Part shown: in pieces, positions 8,104 through 15,915 of the stretch
How positions within the stretch are numbered: position 1 is the first letter of the stretch
How the letters are laid out: each line of letters opens with the position of its first letter
DNA from: CAZDAM01 sp964503595
GTDB lineage: Bacteria > Muiribacteriota > UBA6191
Direction of reading: 5' to 3'
Assembly: GCA_964503595.1 (NCBI GenBank)
Contig: CAZDAM010000005.1
Location: forward strand, 8,661-72,660
DNA length: 64,000 bases
The notes under the pieces: generated by a model
The model's database searches: none
Told to the model about the DNA's origin: nothing
What the model saw: the letters and a program-made list of their open reading frames with translations, nothing else
Translations under genes and position numbers: made by a program

Positions 8104-8876
8104 TGGACTTTCTCGCCCTTCTGGGCCCGGCCTTTGCGGCCGGGCTCATCATCGCCATCACCCATGCCAGCCTTGGCCTGGAAGTTCTCAAACGCGGGAT
8201 TGTTTTTCTGGATCTGGCAATTGCCCAGATTGCCGCTCTTGGGGTCATCGGGGTCCATCTCCTTGAACCTCATCCCAGTGAAATCAATATTCAGTTCGCA
8301 GCTCTCCTGTGCGGACTTGCCGCCGCCTTTACCTTCCGTTTCCTGGAACAGAAAGTCGGAGCAGAGCTTGAAGCCATCATCGGCTCTTCCTATGTAATCG
8401 CCGCATCTTCAGGGCTTCTTCTGACCCTCTACCACCCTCATGGGGCCGAGCATCTGAAATCGATTCTTTCCGGGCAGCTCCTTTTTGTTTCCTGGAGTCA
8501 GCTTTTCAGTCATCTGCCCGTCTATCTGGCTGTCCTGTTTCTCTGGTATCAGACCACGCAAAGCTTTCGGGAAAAATGGTTTCATATCCTTTTTGCTGTG
8601 GCCATCACCTCTTCGGTTCAGCTTGTTGGAGTCTATCTGGTTTTTTCCAGCCTGATTCTGCCAGCTCTCGCCGTTCATCGGGAAAAAAAACATCAGAAGA
8701 TCAGGTGCATCCTGATTGGTGCCATGGGAATGGCTGCCGGGATCGGCTGTTCGATTCTCTGGGATCTGCCCGCCGGGCCCATGGCCGTATTGTTTCAGGG
8801 AGGGCTTTGTCTGCTGGTTCGACTTACCAGGTATTGGTTACCGGGCGGGGGTCACGCTGAACCGTTTTCCACATGA
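8103..8876 (+). CDS. znuB: Zinc/manganese ABC transporter permease (ZnuB-like)
   Basis: A 257-residue inner-membrane permease of the ABC-3 family with about seven hydrophobic segments. Typical features are the N-terminal FLALLGPAFAAGLIIAITHA, the conserved VFLDLAIAQIAALG (about 39-52) and the C-terminal VQLVGVYLVFSSLILPALAV, which belongs to the family signature. Translation is coupled to znuA by a one-base overlap. No ZnuC-type ATPase gene is next to it, so the energy subunit must come from elsewhere. The last 53 bases overlap a convergent gene on the other strand. Confidence 0.87.
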   Translation: MDFLALLGPAFAAGLIIAITHASLGLEVLKRGIVFLDLAIAQIAALGVIGVHLLEPHPSEINIQFAALLCGLAAAFTFRFLEQKVGAELEAIIGSSYVIAASSGLLLTLYHPHGAEHLKSILSGQLLFVSWSQLFSHLPVYLAVLFLWYQTTQSFREKWFHILFAVAITSSVQLVGVYLVFSSLILPALAVHREKKHQKIRCILIGAMGMAAGIGCSILWDLPAGPMAVLFQGGLCLLVRLTRYWLPGGGHAEPFST

Positions 8877-9336
8877 AGCGGGTTTCTTCCGAAAAGCCAA
8901 TCATGGAACCATCCAGATAAACCAGGGTCCTGAGGTAATCATCCTGGGAGACGAAAGGCTCTCCCTGAACCATGCCGGAATAGGTTTTCCAGAGTCCCCG
9001 CGCAAACTCAAGCATCTGCGTGTGAACCTTCATGGAAGTATCTTCAATCAGCTGCTCTGCCTCATCCTTCTGGGCCGGGAGCATGGCCCGAAGAAAATCG
9101 ATCTTGACCTGAAGCTTTCCGGACTGACCGATATATGCCTCCACCCGATAGTTCGGGCGGGAAACCTGAAGAGCTTTGACTTTCAGAGACAAATCCATGT
9201 AAAGACCAAAGGTAAAAGGCACGGGCCTTCTGTATTCCTCAAGCAGAAGCTCTTCGGATTCGGCTTTCACACTGAAAAAACAGAAGGCCAGTACCAATAC
9301 CGGCAAGATGGTTCGAATTCTGGGAAACTTTGACAC
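8824..9336 (-). CDS. Exported protein of unknown function, convergent with znuB
   Basis: 170 residues with a clear signal peptide (MSKFPRIRTILPVLVLAFCF, cleavage near VKA-ES, about 25). The mature part is mixed alpha/beta (VEAYIGQSGKLQVKIDFLRA; AEQLIEDTSMKVHTQMLEFA) and soluble-looking. No family was recognised. It is transcribed towards znuB and its 3' end overlaps the znuB 3' end by 53 bases. Its start region coincides with the -35 box proposed for lipA on the other strand. Confidence 0.6.
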   Translation of the reverse strand: MSKFPRIRTILPVLVLAFCFFSVKAESEELLLEEYRRPVPFTFGLYMDLSLKVKALQVSRPNYRVEAYIGQSGKLQVKIDFLRAMLPAQKDEAEQLIEDTSMKVHTQMLEFARGLWKTYSGMVQGEPFVSQDDYLRTLVYLDGSMIGFSEETRFMWKTVQRDPRPVTNTW

Positions 9337-9356
9337 AAGCTCCAGAATACTATAGT
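9330..9356 (+). promoter_or_regulatory. Probable promoter of the lipA-bkd operon
   Basis: TTGACA (9330-9335), a 15-base spacer, then TATAGT (9351-9356). Both boxes are close to consensus but the spacing is short. The expected start would give a leader of about 40 bases carrying AAGGAG before the lipA ATG. Confidence 0.5.
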
Positions 9357-9403
9357 CTTTCGCCGGTCTTCCACTAGGCTTTGCCCCAGATGAAGGAGTC
9401 TGT

Positions 9404-10318
9404 ATGCAGGCTCAGCGCAAATACGAGAAAAAACCTGAATGGATCAAAGTGCGCCCTCCCGCCTCGGAAGGGTATTTTTATCTGCGCGAGAAGACAGATA
9501 AACTCGGCCTAGCCACGGTATGCCAGGAAGCACGTTGTCCCAATATCGGTGAATGCTGGTCCCAGAAAACCCTGACAATCATGATCATGGGATATACCTG
9601 TACCCGCTTCTGCAAGTTCTGCAATGTAAAAACCGGCAAGGGCAGCGGGTTCCTGGATGAAAATGAACCTTTGAACACAGCTCTGCTCCTCAAGCCTCTG
9701 GAGTTGAACTACGTTGTCATCACTTCTGTGGATAGAGATGATCTGGCCGATAACGGGGCGGCTCATTTTGCAAAAACCATCGAACTGGTTCACCGGGAAA
9801 GTCCCAAAACAACGCTTGAAGTTCTGATTGGAGATCTTCAGGGCAGTAAAGAAAACCTCGCAACCATTGTGGCTTCACGCCCTGAAGTGATTTCTCACAA
9901 TCTGGAAACAATCAGAAGACTGACCCCTTCCATTCGCGATCGTAGGGCCAGCTATGATCAGTCCCTTCTTCAGCTGGAAAGAGTCAAGGGCATGGATCCT
10001 GGTATTTTCACCAAATCATCCCTGATGCTGGGACTTGGGGAAGAAAAGGAGGAAGTCATTGAAGCCATGCATGATATGCGGGCAATCGGGATTGACTTTC
10101 TGACGCTGGGCCAGTATCTCAGACCCAGTGAAAAACATGCTCCCGTGAAGCGCTATGCTCCACCGGAAGAATTTGAAGAACTTAAAAAAATCGGAGAAGA
10201 ACTAGGATTCAAGATGGTGGCCTCCGGGCCCCTGGTCCGCTCCAGCTACAAGGCCGGGGAGTTCTTCATCAATGAATATGTTCGCAAGCGACAACAAACG
10301 GTCCAGGAAGCATCTTAA
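9404..10318 (+). CDS. lipA: Lipoyl synthase
   Basis: Radical-SAM enzyme that inserts two sulfur atoms into octanoyl groups attached to lipoyl domains. The 304 residues contain both iron-sulfur motifs: the auxiliary-cluster C-x4-C-x5-C (CQEARCPNIGEC, about 41-52) and the radical-SAM C-x3-C-x2-C (CTRFCKFC, about 66-73). The C-terminal RSSYKAGE supplies the Arg-Ser-Ser that caps the auxiliary cluster. The gene starts the 2-oxoacid dehydrogenase operon, eight bases ahead of the E1-alpha gene, so cofactor synthesis is co-expressed with the acceptor enzyme. The ATG has an AAGGAG site. Confidence 0.96.
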   Translation: MQAQRKYEKKPEWIKVRPPASEGYFYLREKTDKLGLATVCQEARCPNIGECWSQKTLTIMIMGYTCTRFCKFCNVKTGKGSGFLDENEPLNTALLLKPLELNYVVITSVDRDDLADNGAAHFAKTIELVHRESPKTTLEVLIGDLQGSKENLATIVASRPEVISHNLETIRRLTPSIRDRRASYDQSLLQLERVKGMDPGIFTKSSLMLGLGEEKEEVIEAMHDMRAIGIDFLTLGQYLRPSEKHAPVKRYAPPEEFEELKKIGEELGFKMVASGPLVRSSYKAGEFFINEYVRKRQQTVQEAS

Positions 10319-10325
10319 GGAAAGG

Positions 10326-11438
10326 ATGGCTATGAAATTTGAGATCGAAACCATTTCCTATCTGGATTTGGAAGGCAACCTCAAAAAGGGATTCAGACAT
10401 GATCTCTCAAATGAGGACTTGATCAAAGCCTACAAAACCATGCAACTCACCCGCCGCATTGATGAGCGCATGATCACATTGCAGCGCCAGGGTGTCGTCA
10501 ACTTTGTGATTGGTTCCCGCGGAGAAGAGGGCTGCTCTGTAGCCTCGGCTGCCGGCCTGAAACTTGAGGACTGGATCTACTTCCAGTATCGTGAGCAGGG
10601 CGCCATTCTGTGGCGCGGCATGAGTGCCGAAGATTATTGCCATCATATGCTCCTAAATGAAAAAGATCCTTCCAAGGGTCGCCAGATGTCCAACCACTAC
10701 GGACGTCGGGATCTGAACTGCATGACAGTCTCATCCACCCTGGCCACCCAGATTCCCCAGGCCACCGGCTGTGCCTATGCCATGAAAGTGAAGAAGGAAG
10801 AAGCCGTAACCCTGTGTTATTTCGCAGAAGGAGCAGCATCGGAAGGCGACTTTCACGCTGGTCTGAATTTTGCCGCAGTCTATGATGCCCCCGTCATTTT
10901 CTTCTGCCGCAACAACCATTACGCCATTTCCACTCCCCGCAAGTTTCAGTATGCCGGGGACGGAATTGCTCCTCGCGGGATTGCATATGGCATGAAAACC
11001 TTCCGCGTGGACGGCAATGACTTCTTCGCTGTTTACGATATCACAAAAAAAGCCCGTGAACTCTGTCTGAAAGGTGAAGGTCCGGTTCTGATCGAGGCCA
11101 TGACCTATCGTTCCGGCCCTCACTCCACAGCCGATGATCCATCCCGCTACAGAAGTGATGAAGAAGTCTGTGACTGGGATCCAAAATGCCCCGTCTTAAG
11201 ACTCAAGCTTCATCTCTACAAACTTGGAATCTGGGATGATGACAAGGACAAGGTTTTCAAGGATGCCATGTATCAGGAGGTCGAAGACGGCATCAAGGCT
11301 GCCCGCAACACTCCAAAGCCCGGAGTGGATACAATGTTTGAGGATGTCTATGAAGACATTCCATGGAATCTCAGGGAACAGCGCGATTTCCTCACAGAGT
11401 TTGAAGAAGAACATCCTGAAATCGGTGGAGGTCACTGA
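10326..11438 (+). CDS. bkdA1: Branched-chain 2-oxoacid dehydrogenase E1 alpha subunit
   Basis: Thiamine-diphosphate-dependent subunit that decarboxylates a 2-oxo acid and passes the acyl group to E2 lipoyl arms. The 370-residue sequence follows the branched-chain rather than the pyruvate subfamily: YREQGAILWRG, the K/R-QMSNHYG motif, the thiamine loop EGAASEGDFHAGLNFAA to FFCRNNHYAIST, and the loop GPHSTADDPSRYR. Two ATGs are possible (10326, 10332); AAGGAAAGG precedes the first. A more upstream in-frame start would overlap lipA. The stop overlaps the E1 beta start (TGATG). Substrate preference cannot be read from sequence, and the complex may also serve as a pyruvate dehydrogenase. Confidence 0.93.
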   Translation: MAMKFEIETISYLDLEGNLKKGFRHDLSNEDLIKAYKTMQLTRRIDERMITLQRQGVVNFVIGSRGEEGCSVASAAGLKLEDWIYFQYREQGAILWRGMSAEDYCHHMLLNEKDPSKGRQMSNHYGRRDLNCMTVSSTLATQIPQATGCAYAMKVKKEEAVTLCYFAEGAASEGDFHAGLNFAAVYDAPVIFFCRNNHYAISTPRKFQYAGDGIAPRGIAYGMKTFRVDGNDFFAVYDITKKARELCLKGEGPVLIEAMTYRSGPHSTADDPSRYRSDEEVCDWDPKCPVLRLKLHLYKLGIWDDDKDKVFKDAMYQEVEDGIKAARNTPKPGVDTMFEDVYEDIPWNLREQRDFLTEFEEEHPEIGGGH

Positions 11439-12412
11439 TGCCAGTCATGAATATTATCGAGGCAATCAATAACGCCCTTCATATTGCATTTGAAACAGAC
11501 GATCGGGTGATCACCTTTGGTGAGGATGTCGGTTTCTTCGGTGGAGTTTTTCGGGCCACAGTCGGTCTTCAGGAGAAATTCGGCGTGGATCGCTGTTTTG
11601 ACACCCCGATTTCCGAACTGGGAATCATCGGTCTTGCCATGGGTGCTGCCCAGAATGGTCTGAAACCCATTCCGGAAATCCAGTTTGCCGATTATATCTT
11701 TCCTGGTTATGACCAGATTGTGAATGAAGTTGCCAAAGGCCGCTACCGTACCGGAAACCAGTGGCCCAACGGCATGGTCATCCGCACTCCTTACGGTGGC
11801 GGAATTCACGGCGGTCATTATCACTCCCAATCCCCGGAAGCCCAGTTCCTGCATACTCCTGGCATCAAGGTTGTCGTGCCTTCCGATCCATATGAGGCCA
11901 AGGGCCTGCTTCTGTCTGCAATCCGGGCCAACGACCCGATTCTGTTCATGGAACCCAAGCGGATCTACCGTGCTTCCAAGGCCGAAGTACCCCTGGAAGA
12001 CTACATGATTCCACTGGGTAAAGCCAAGATTGCCCGGGAAGGTTCGGATCTGACCCTGATCGGCTACGGGGCCCAGCATCATCAGAATATGGATGCGGCC
12101 GAAAAAGCTTCTGAAATGGGTGTCAATGTAGAAGTCATTGATTTAAGAACCCTGAATCCATATGACATTGAGACTCTGGAAGCTTCCGTCAAAAAAACCG
12201 GCCGCTGTGTCATCGCTCATGAAGCCCCCATCACCATGGGTTTTGGAGCCGAGCTTTCCGCAAAAATTCAAGAGCGCTGCTTTTTGAATCTGGAAGCTCC
12301 TATTTTCCGCTGTGCAGGTTTTGACACTCCATACAGCAATGCTCATGAGAAACGCTATATGCCTGACGCAACCCGCGTTCTCAAAGCCATTGTTGACACC
12401 ATGGAATACTGA
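11438..12412 (+). CDS. bkdA2: Branched-chain 2-oxoacid dehydrogenase E1 beta subunit
   Basis: Partner of E1 alpha in the alpha2beta2 tetramer; it completes the thiamine site and binds E2. The 324 residues match the branched-chain type almost motif for motif: GEDVGFFGGVFRATVGLQ (about 29-46), EIQFADYIFPGYDQIVNE, HGGHYHSQSPEAQFLHTPG, FMEPKRIYRA, VIDLRTLNPYDIETLEASVK and IAHEAPITMGFGAEL. The start overlaps the E1 alpha stop by one base, with GGAGG just upstream, so translation is probably coupled. Confidence 0.94.
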   Translation: MPVMNIIEAINNALHIAFETDDRVITFGEDVGFFGGVFRATVGLQEKFGVDRCFDTPISELGIIGLAMGAAQNGLKPIPEIQFADYIFPGYDQIVNEVAKGRYRTGNQWPNGMVIRTPYGGGIHGGHYHSQSPEAQFLHTPGIKVVVPSDPYEAKGLLLSAIRANDPILFMEPKRIYRASKAEVPLEDYMIPLGKAKIAREGSDLTLIGYGAQHHQNMDAAEKASEMGVNVEVIDLRTLNPYDIETLEASVKKTGRCVIAHEAPITMGFGAELSAKIQERCFLNLEAPIFRCAGFDTPYSNAHEKRYMPDATRVLKAIVDTMEY

Positions 12413-12428
12413 TTTTAAGGAAACGAAT

Positions 12429-13691
12429 ATGAGTATTTTTACTGTATTGCTGCCTGATATCGGCGAGGGTGTGGTTGAAGGCGAAGTCGTAAAATGGCTG
12501 AAGAATATCGGCGACGAACTGGCTCAGGATGAACTGGTCGTTCAGGTCATGACCGACAAGGCAACCGTCGAACTTCCTGCCGTAAAACCGGGAAAGCTGG
12601 CCGCCCAGCACATCAAGGAAGGCGGTATCGCCTATAAAGACAAACCTCTTTATGATATCGAGGTTGAAGGTGAAGTAGCTCAGGAAGCTCCCAAGGCCGC
12701 CAAGAAGGAAGCTCCCAAGCAGGAAAAATCCAAGGAGGCTCCTGCCAAGACAGCCAGGGCTGCTCCTTCTGCTCCGGCCCGCAAGGATGGAGAAAAAGCT
12801 CTGGCAACTCCGGCAACCCGCAAAATTGCCCGCGATCTGGGAATTGACATCAACAATGTTCCCGGTTCCGGAAAAGGTGGCAGAGTCACCGCCGAAGACG
12901 TGAAGAGCTTTGCTTCCGGGGGAAGCAATGCCCAGGCTTCAGGCAATACTCCTGTTGTCGCCATGTCCTCTACACCGGTCTTTGAATACGAAGGCGATGA
13001 AAGAATTCCTCTGCGCGGACTTCGCAAGAAAATTGCCGAAAGACTCGTGGAATCCAAAACCGTCGTGCCTCATTTTGCGTATTTCGATGAAATCGACATG
13101 AGCAATCTGGTAGCCATGCGCAAGGAACTCAAACCTCTGGCAGAAGATATGGGTGCCAAGCTCACCTATCTCCCCTTCTTCATGAAGGCCCTGACCATGA
13201 CGGTGAAAAAATTCCCCATGGCCAACAGCTCCATTGATCTGGGGACCAATGAAATCGTGGTTCACAAGAAAATCCATATCGGCATGGCTACCGCTACTGA
13301 CAATGGGCTGATAGTTCCAGTGATTCATGATGCCGATCAGAAAAGCATTGTGGAGCTGGCTCGTGGAACTCAGGAACTGGCTCAAAGAACCCGTGATGGA
13401 AACGCATCCTCTGATGAGCTCAAGGGTTCAACCATTTCCATCACCAATATCGGCTCCATTGGTGGGCTGGGTGCGACTCCCATCATCAACTACCCAGAAT
13501 GCTGCATTCTTGGAATTTACAAAATGCAGGATCGCCCGGTTGTCCGTGATAGAGAAATCGTGATTCGCCCCATGATGAACATCAGTTTCTGTTTTGATCA
13601 CAGAATTGTTGATGGTTCGAATGCTGCGGAATTCTCCAACTACTTCATCAGTCTTCTGGAAGACCCCCGTAAACTCTTGTTAGGAGCGTAA
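12429..13691 (+). CDS. bkdB: 2-oxoacid dehydrogenase E2 (dihydrolipoyl acyltransferase)
   Basis: Core acyltransferase of the complex, 420 residues. Domain order: one lipoyl domain (1-78) with the lipoylated Lys in VMTDKATVELP (Lys44); an Ala/Lys/Pro-rich flexible linker (about 80-122); the E1/E3-binding domain (about 125-160, ATPATRKIARDLGIDINNVP); a second flexible linker; and the catalytic domain from about 190 with FAYFDEIDMSNL and the active-site DHRIVDGS (His near 390). DIGEGVVEGEVVKW is the branched-chain-type opening. ATG 12429 has a TAAGGA site; the longer in-frame start runs back into bkdA2 and is rejected. Lys44 is the substrate of LipB and LipA encoded in the same locus. Confidence 0.95.
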   Translation: MSIFTVLLPDIGEGVVEGEVVKWLKNIGDELAQDELVVQVMTDKATVELPAVKPGKLAAQHIKEGGIAYKDKPLYDIEVEGEVAQEAPKAAKKEAPKQEKSKEAPAKTARAAPSAPARKDGEKALATPATRKIARDLGIDINNVPGSGKGGRVTAEDVKSFASGGSNAQASGNTPVVAMSSTPVFEYEGDERIPLRGLRKKIAERLVESKTVVPHFAYFDEIDMSNLVAMRKELKPLAEDMGAKLTYLPFFMKALTMTVKKFPMANSSIDLGTNEIVVHKKIHIGMATATDNGLIVPVIHDADQKSIVELARGTQELAQRTRDGNASSDELKGSTISITNIGSIGGLGATPIINYPECCILGIYKMQDRPVVRDREIVIRPMMNISFCFDHRIVDGSNAAEFSNYFISLLEDPRKLLLGA

Positions 13692-13694
13692 AGC

Positions 13695-15110
13695 GTGGCT
13701 TTGAAAAAACATACTGTTGTGATCGGCGGGGGCCCTGGTGGCTACGTCGCTGCAATCCGCGCATCTCAGCTCGGACTGGACACGCTGGTCATTGAAAAAG
13801 GCAACCTGGGCGGAGTGTGTCTGAATGTCGGTTGTATTCCTTCCAAGGCTGTCATTCATGCAGCAAAGACTTACTACAAGTCCGTGCATGAAAATGAAAC
13901 CATGGGAATCGAAGCCGAAAAAGTCAGTTTGGATTTTGGCCGGACCATTGCCTGGAAAGACAGCGTTGTCTCCAAACTCACTGGCGGGATCGGTGGACTT
14001 CTGAAAGGGAACAAAGTCGATGTTCTGAACGGAACAGCTACTTTTACCGGCCCCAAGAAGCTGAGTGTCACCCTCGCGGATGGCAAAACCGAAACCGTAG
14101 AGTTTGAAAACTGCATTCTGGCAACCGGCTCCTCGCCGATCAGCCTTCCGGCTTTTCCTATCGATCAGGAAAAGATTCTGGACAGCACCGGGGCTCTGGC
14201 TCTGAAAAAACTGCCGGAAAGTCTGATTGTCATTGGCGGGGGCTATATTGGTCTGGAGCTCGGTATGGCTTATGCCAAACTGGGCACCAAGGTCACGGTC
14301 GTCGAGTTTCTGGATTCCGTGCTGGCCCAGTTTGATGCCGATGTTGTTCAGGTCGTTGAAAAGAAACTCAAGAAGCTGGGAGTCACTGTTCTGACTTCCA
14401 CCAAAGCGGACGGTTTCACCAAGAAGGGCTCAAAAGTCGTCTTGAAAGCCACGGATAAAGCCGGTAAAAACCACGAACTGGAAGCCGATTATATTTTTGT
14501 CTCCATCGGGCGCTCCCCCAATTCCAAGAATCTGGGACTGGACAAGGCAGGCATTCAGGTAGACGAGAAGGGATTTGTCAAAATCAATGAACGCTGCCAG
14601 ACCAGCGCGAAGCATATCTATGCCATTGGTGATGTTGCCGGCCAGCCGATGCTTGCTCACAAGGCCAGCAAGGAAGGCGAAATCGCTGCGGAAAATATCG
14701 CCGGACACAAGGCCGTCATGGACTGCCGGCAGATTCCTGCCGTTGTCTTCACGGATCCGGAAATTTCCCAAAGTGGCATGAGTGAAAAGGAAGCCCGGGC
14801 CAGTGGCCGCAAATTTACAGCTTCCAAGTTCCCCTATGCTGCCATTGGACGTTCCCTTACGACCAATGAAACCGAAGGTTTTGTAAAATTCATCTCGGAT
14901 AGCGAAACCAAAGAGGTTCTGGGAATTACTATAGTAGGGGCGAATGCTTCCGATCTGATTTCCGAAGCTGCTCTTGCGATTGAAATGTGTGCATTTGTTG
15001 ATGATGTTGCCCTCACGGTTCATCCGCATCCGACATTTGGAGAAATACTGATGGAGGCAGCCAAAGGAAACCTGGGTGAGGCGATTCATGTGTTGAATCC
15101 AAAACACTGA
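13695..15110 (+). CDS. lpdA: Dihydrolipoyl dehydrogenase (E3)
   Basis: FAD-dependent enzyme that reoxidises dihydrolipoyl groups on E2 and reduces NAD. The 471 residues show the FAD loop GGGPGGYVAAIRASQLG (11-27), the redox disulfide CLNVGCIPSK (Cys42/Cys47), the NAD-binding GGGYIGLELG, the FAD-binding IYAIGDVAGQPMLAHKASKE, and the C-terminal His-Glu pair in HPHPTFGEIL (about 443-452). The gene uses GTG at 13695, three bases after the E2 stop, with TAGGAG upstream. A strong terminator follows it. Confidence 0.96.
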   Translation: MALKKHTVVIGGGPGGYVAAIRASQLGLDTLVIEKGNLGGVCLNVGCIPSKAVIHAAKTYYKSVHENETMGIEAEKVSLDFGRTIAWKDSVVSKLTGGIGGLLKGNKVDVLNGTATFTGPKKLSVTLADGKTETVEFENCILATGSSPISLPAFPIDQEKILDSTGALALKKLPESLIVIGGGYIGLELGMAYAKLGTKVTVVEFLDSVLAQFDADVVQVVEKKLKKLGVTVLTSTKADGFTKKGSKVVLKATDKAGKNHELEADYIFVSIGRSPNSKNLGLDKAGIQVDEKGFVKINERCQTSAKHIYAIGDVAGQPMLAHKASKEGEIAAENIAGHKAVMDCRQIPAVVFTDPEISQSGMSEKEARASGRKFTASKFPYAAIGRSLTTNETEGFVKFISDSETKEVLGITIVGANASDLISEAALAIEMCAFVDDVALTVHPHPTFGEILMEAAKGNLGEAIHVLNPKH

Positions 15111-15131
15111 GACCATTCTGGTCGCAGTGCT

Positions 15132-15177
15132 GGGCGGGACGGATCGGGAAGACCGATCCGCCCGCTCAATTTTTTTC
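15132..15177 (+). terminator. Strong intrinsic terminator after lpdA, touching the lipB start
   Basis: GCGGGACGGATCGG and CCGATCCGCCCGC form a long GC-rich stem (one bulge) around GAAGA, followed after TCAA by T8. Only CC-TA separates the T-tract from the ATG of lipB at 15180. Confidence 0.88.
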
Positions 15178-15179
15178 CT

Positions 15180-15875
15180 ATGCGTGAACTTCACATCATC
15201 CAGTCCGGTTCCATCCCCTATCAGGATGCCCTGAATTTTCAGGAAGAACTGGTTCAAATCAAAGCTCAGGAAACTTCAACCCCCGATGTTCTCTGGCTTC
15301 TGTCCCACCCTCCCGTGATCACCGTGGGAGCCCGCCGTGACGCCCGGAAAAACCTTCTTCAGACCGATGGGGTTGAAGTCGTCTCTATCACCCGTGGTGG
15401 GGATGTCACCTATCATGATGAAGGTCAAATCACCGGCTACCTCCTATCCCTTCTTGAAAATCAGGAACGGGACCTGCACCGCATTCTGAAGATTCTGGAA
15501 ACCGCGGTGATTGAGGCCTTGATGCCGGATGCCCATCCAAATGACCAACTTCACACCGTTGAAGGCAAGACCGGGGTCTTTCTGAATGACTCCAAAGTCT
15601 GTTCGATTGGAATCGCCTGCCGGCGCTGGGTTACATTCCATGGATTTTCCCTGTGCTTTACAAGCGATCCCAAAGCCTGGTTTCGTCTGAATCCCTGTGG
15701 ACTGGACCCCATGGTCATGAAAAATCTTCCCGGACATTTTTCCCGTCCCCACTTTGAAGAAAGAATCGGAAATCTTCTTGCTGCCCATCTAAAAAGGGAA
15801 CTGAGTCCTCAAAAATGGGCCTCCAGGGAAGAATTTGCCTCCCGTTTCATGCGAGCCCCGGGCCCTTCGTGCTAG
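15180..15875 (+). CDS. lipB: Octanoyl-ACP:protein N-octanoyltransferase
   Basis: Transfers octanoate from acyl carrier protein to the lipoyl-domain Lys of E2, which LipA then sulfurates. 231 residues; the catalytic Lys lies in NDSKVCSIGIACRRW (about 139) with the family's TFHGFSL just after, and the catalytic Cys in LNPCGLDP (about 173). The acyl-binding loop reads TRGGDVTYHDEGQ, where most LipB proteins have HGPGQ; the two central substitutions are unusual. The ATG has no Shine-Dalgarno sequence and directly follows the lpdA terminator, so expression depends on read-through, a leaderless transcript, or an unseen start. The N-terminus fits the family length, which supports this start. Confidence 0.9.
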   Translation: MRELHIIQSGSIPYQDALNFQEELVQIKAQETSTPDVLWLLSHPPVITVGARRDARKNLLQTDGVEVVSITRGGDVTYHDEGQITGYLLSLLENQERDLHRILKILETAVIEALMPDAHPNDQLHTVEGKTGVFLNDSKVCSIGIACRRWVTFHGFSLCFTSDPKAWFRLNPCGLDPMVMKNLPGHFSRPHFEERIGNLLAAHLKRELSPQKWASREEFASRFMRAPGPSC

Positions 15876-15915
15876 TCTTTTGCACTTTCAACCCAAAAAT
15901 TCTGAAGGAGATAGA

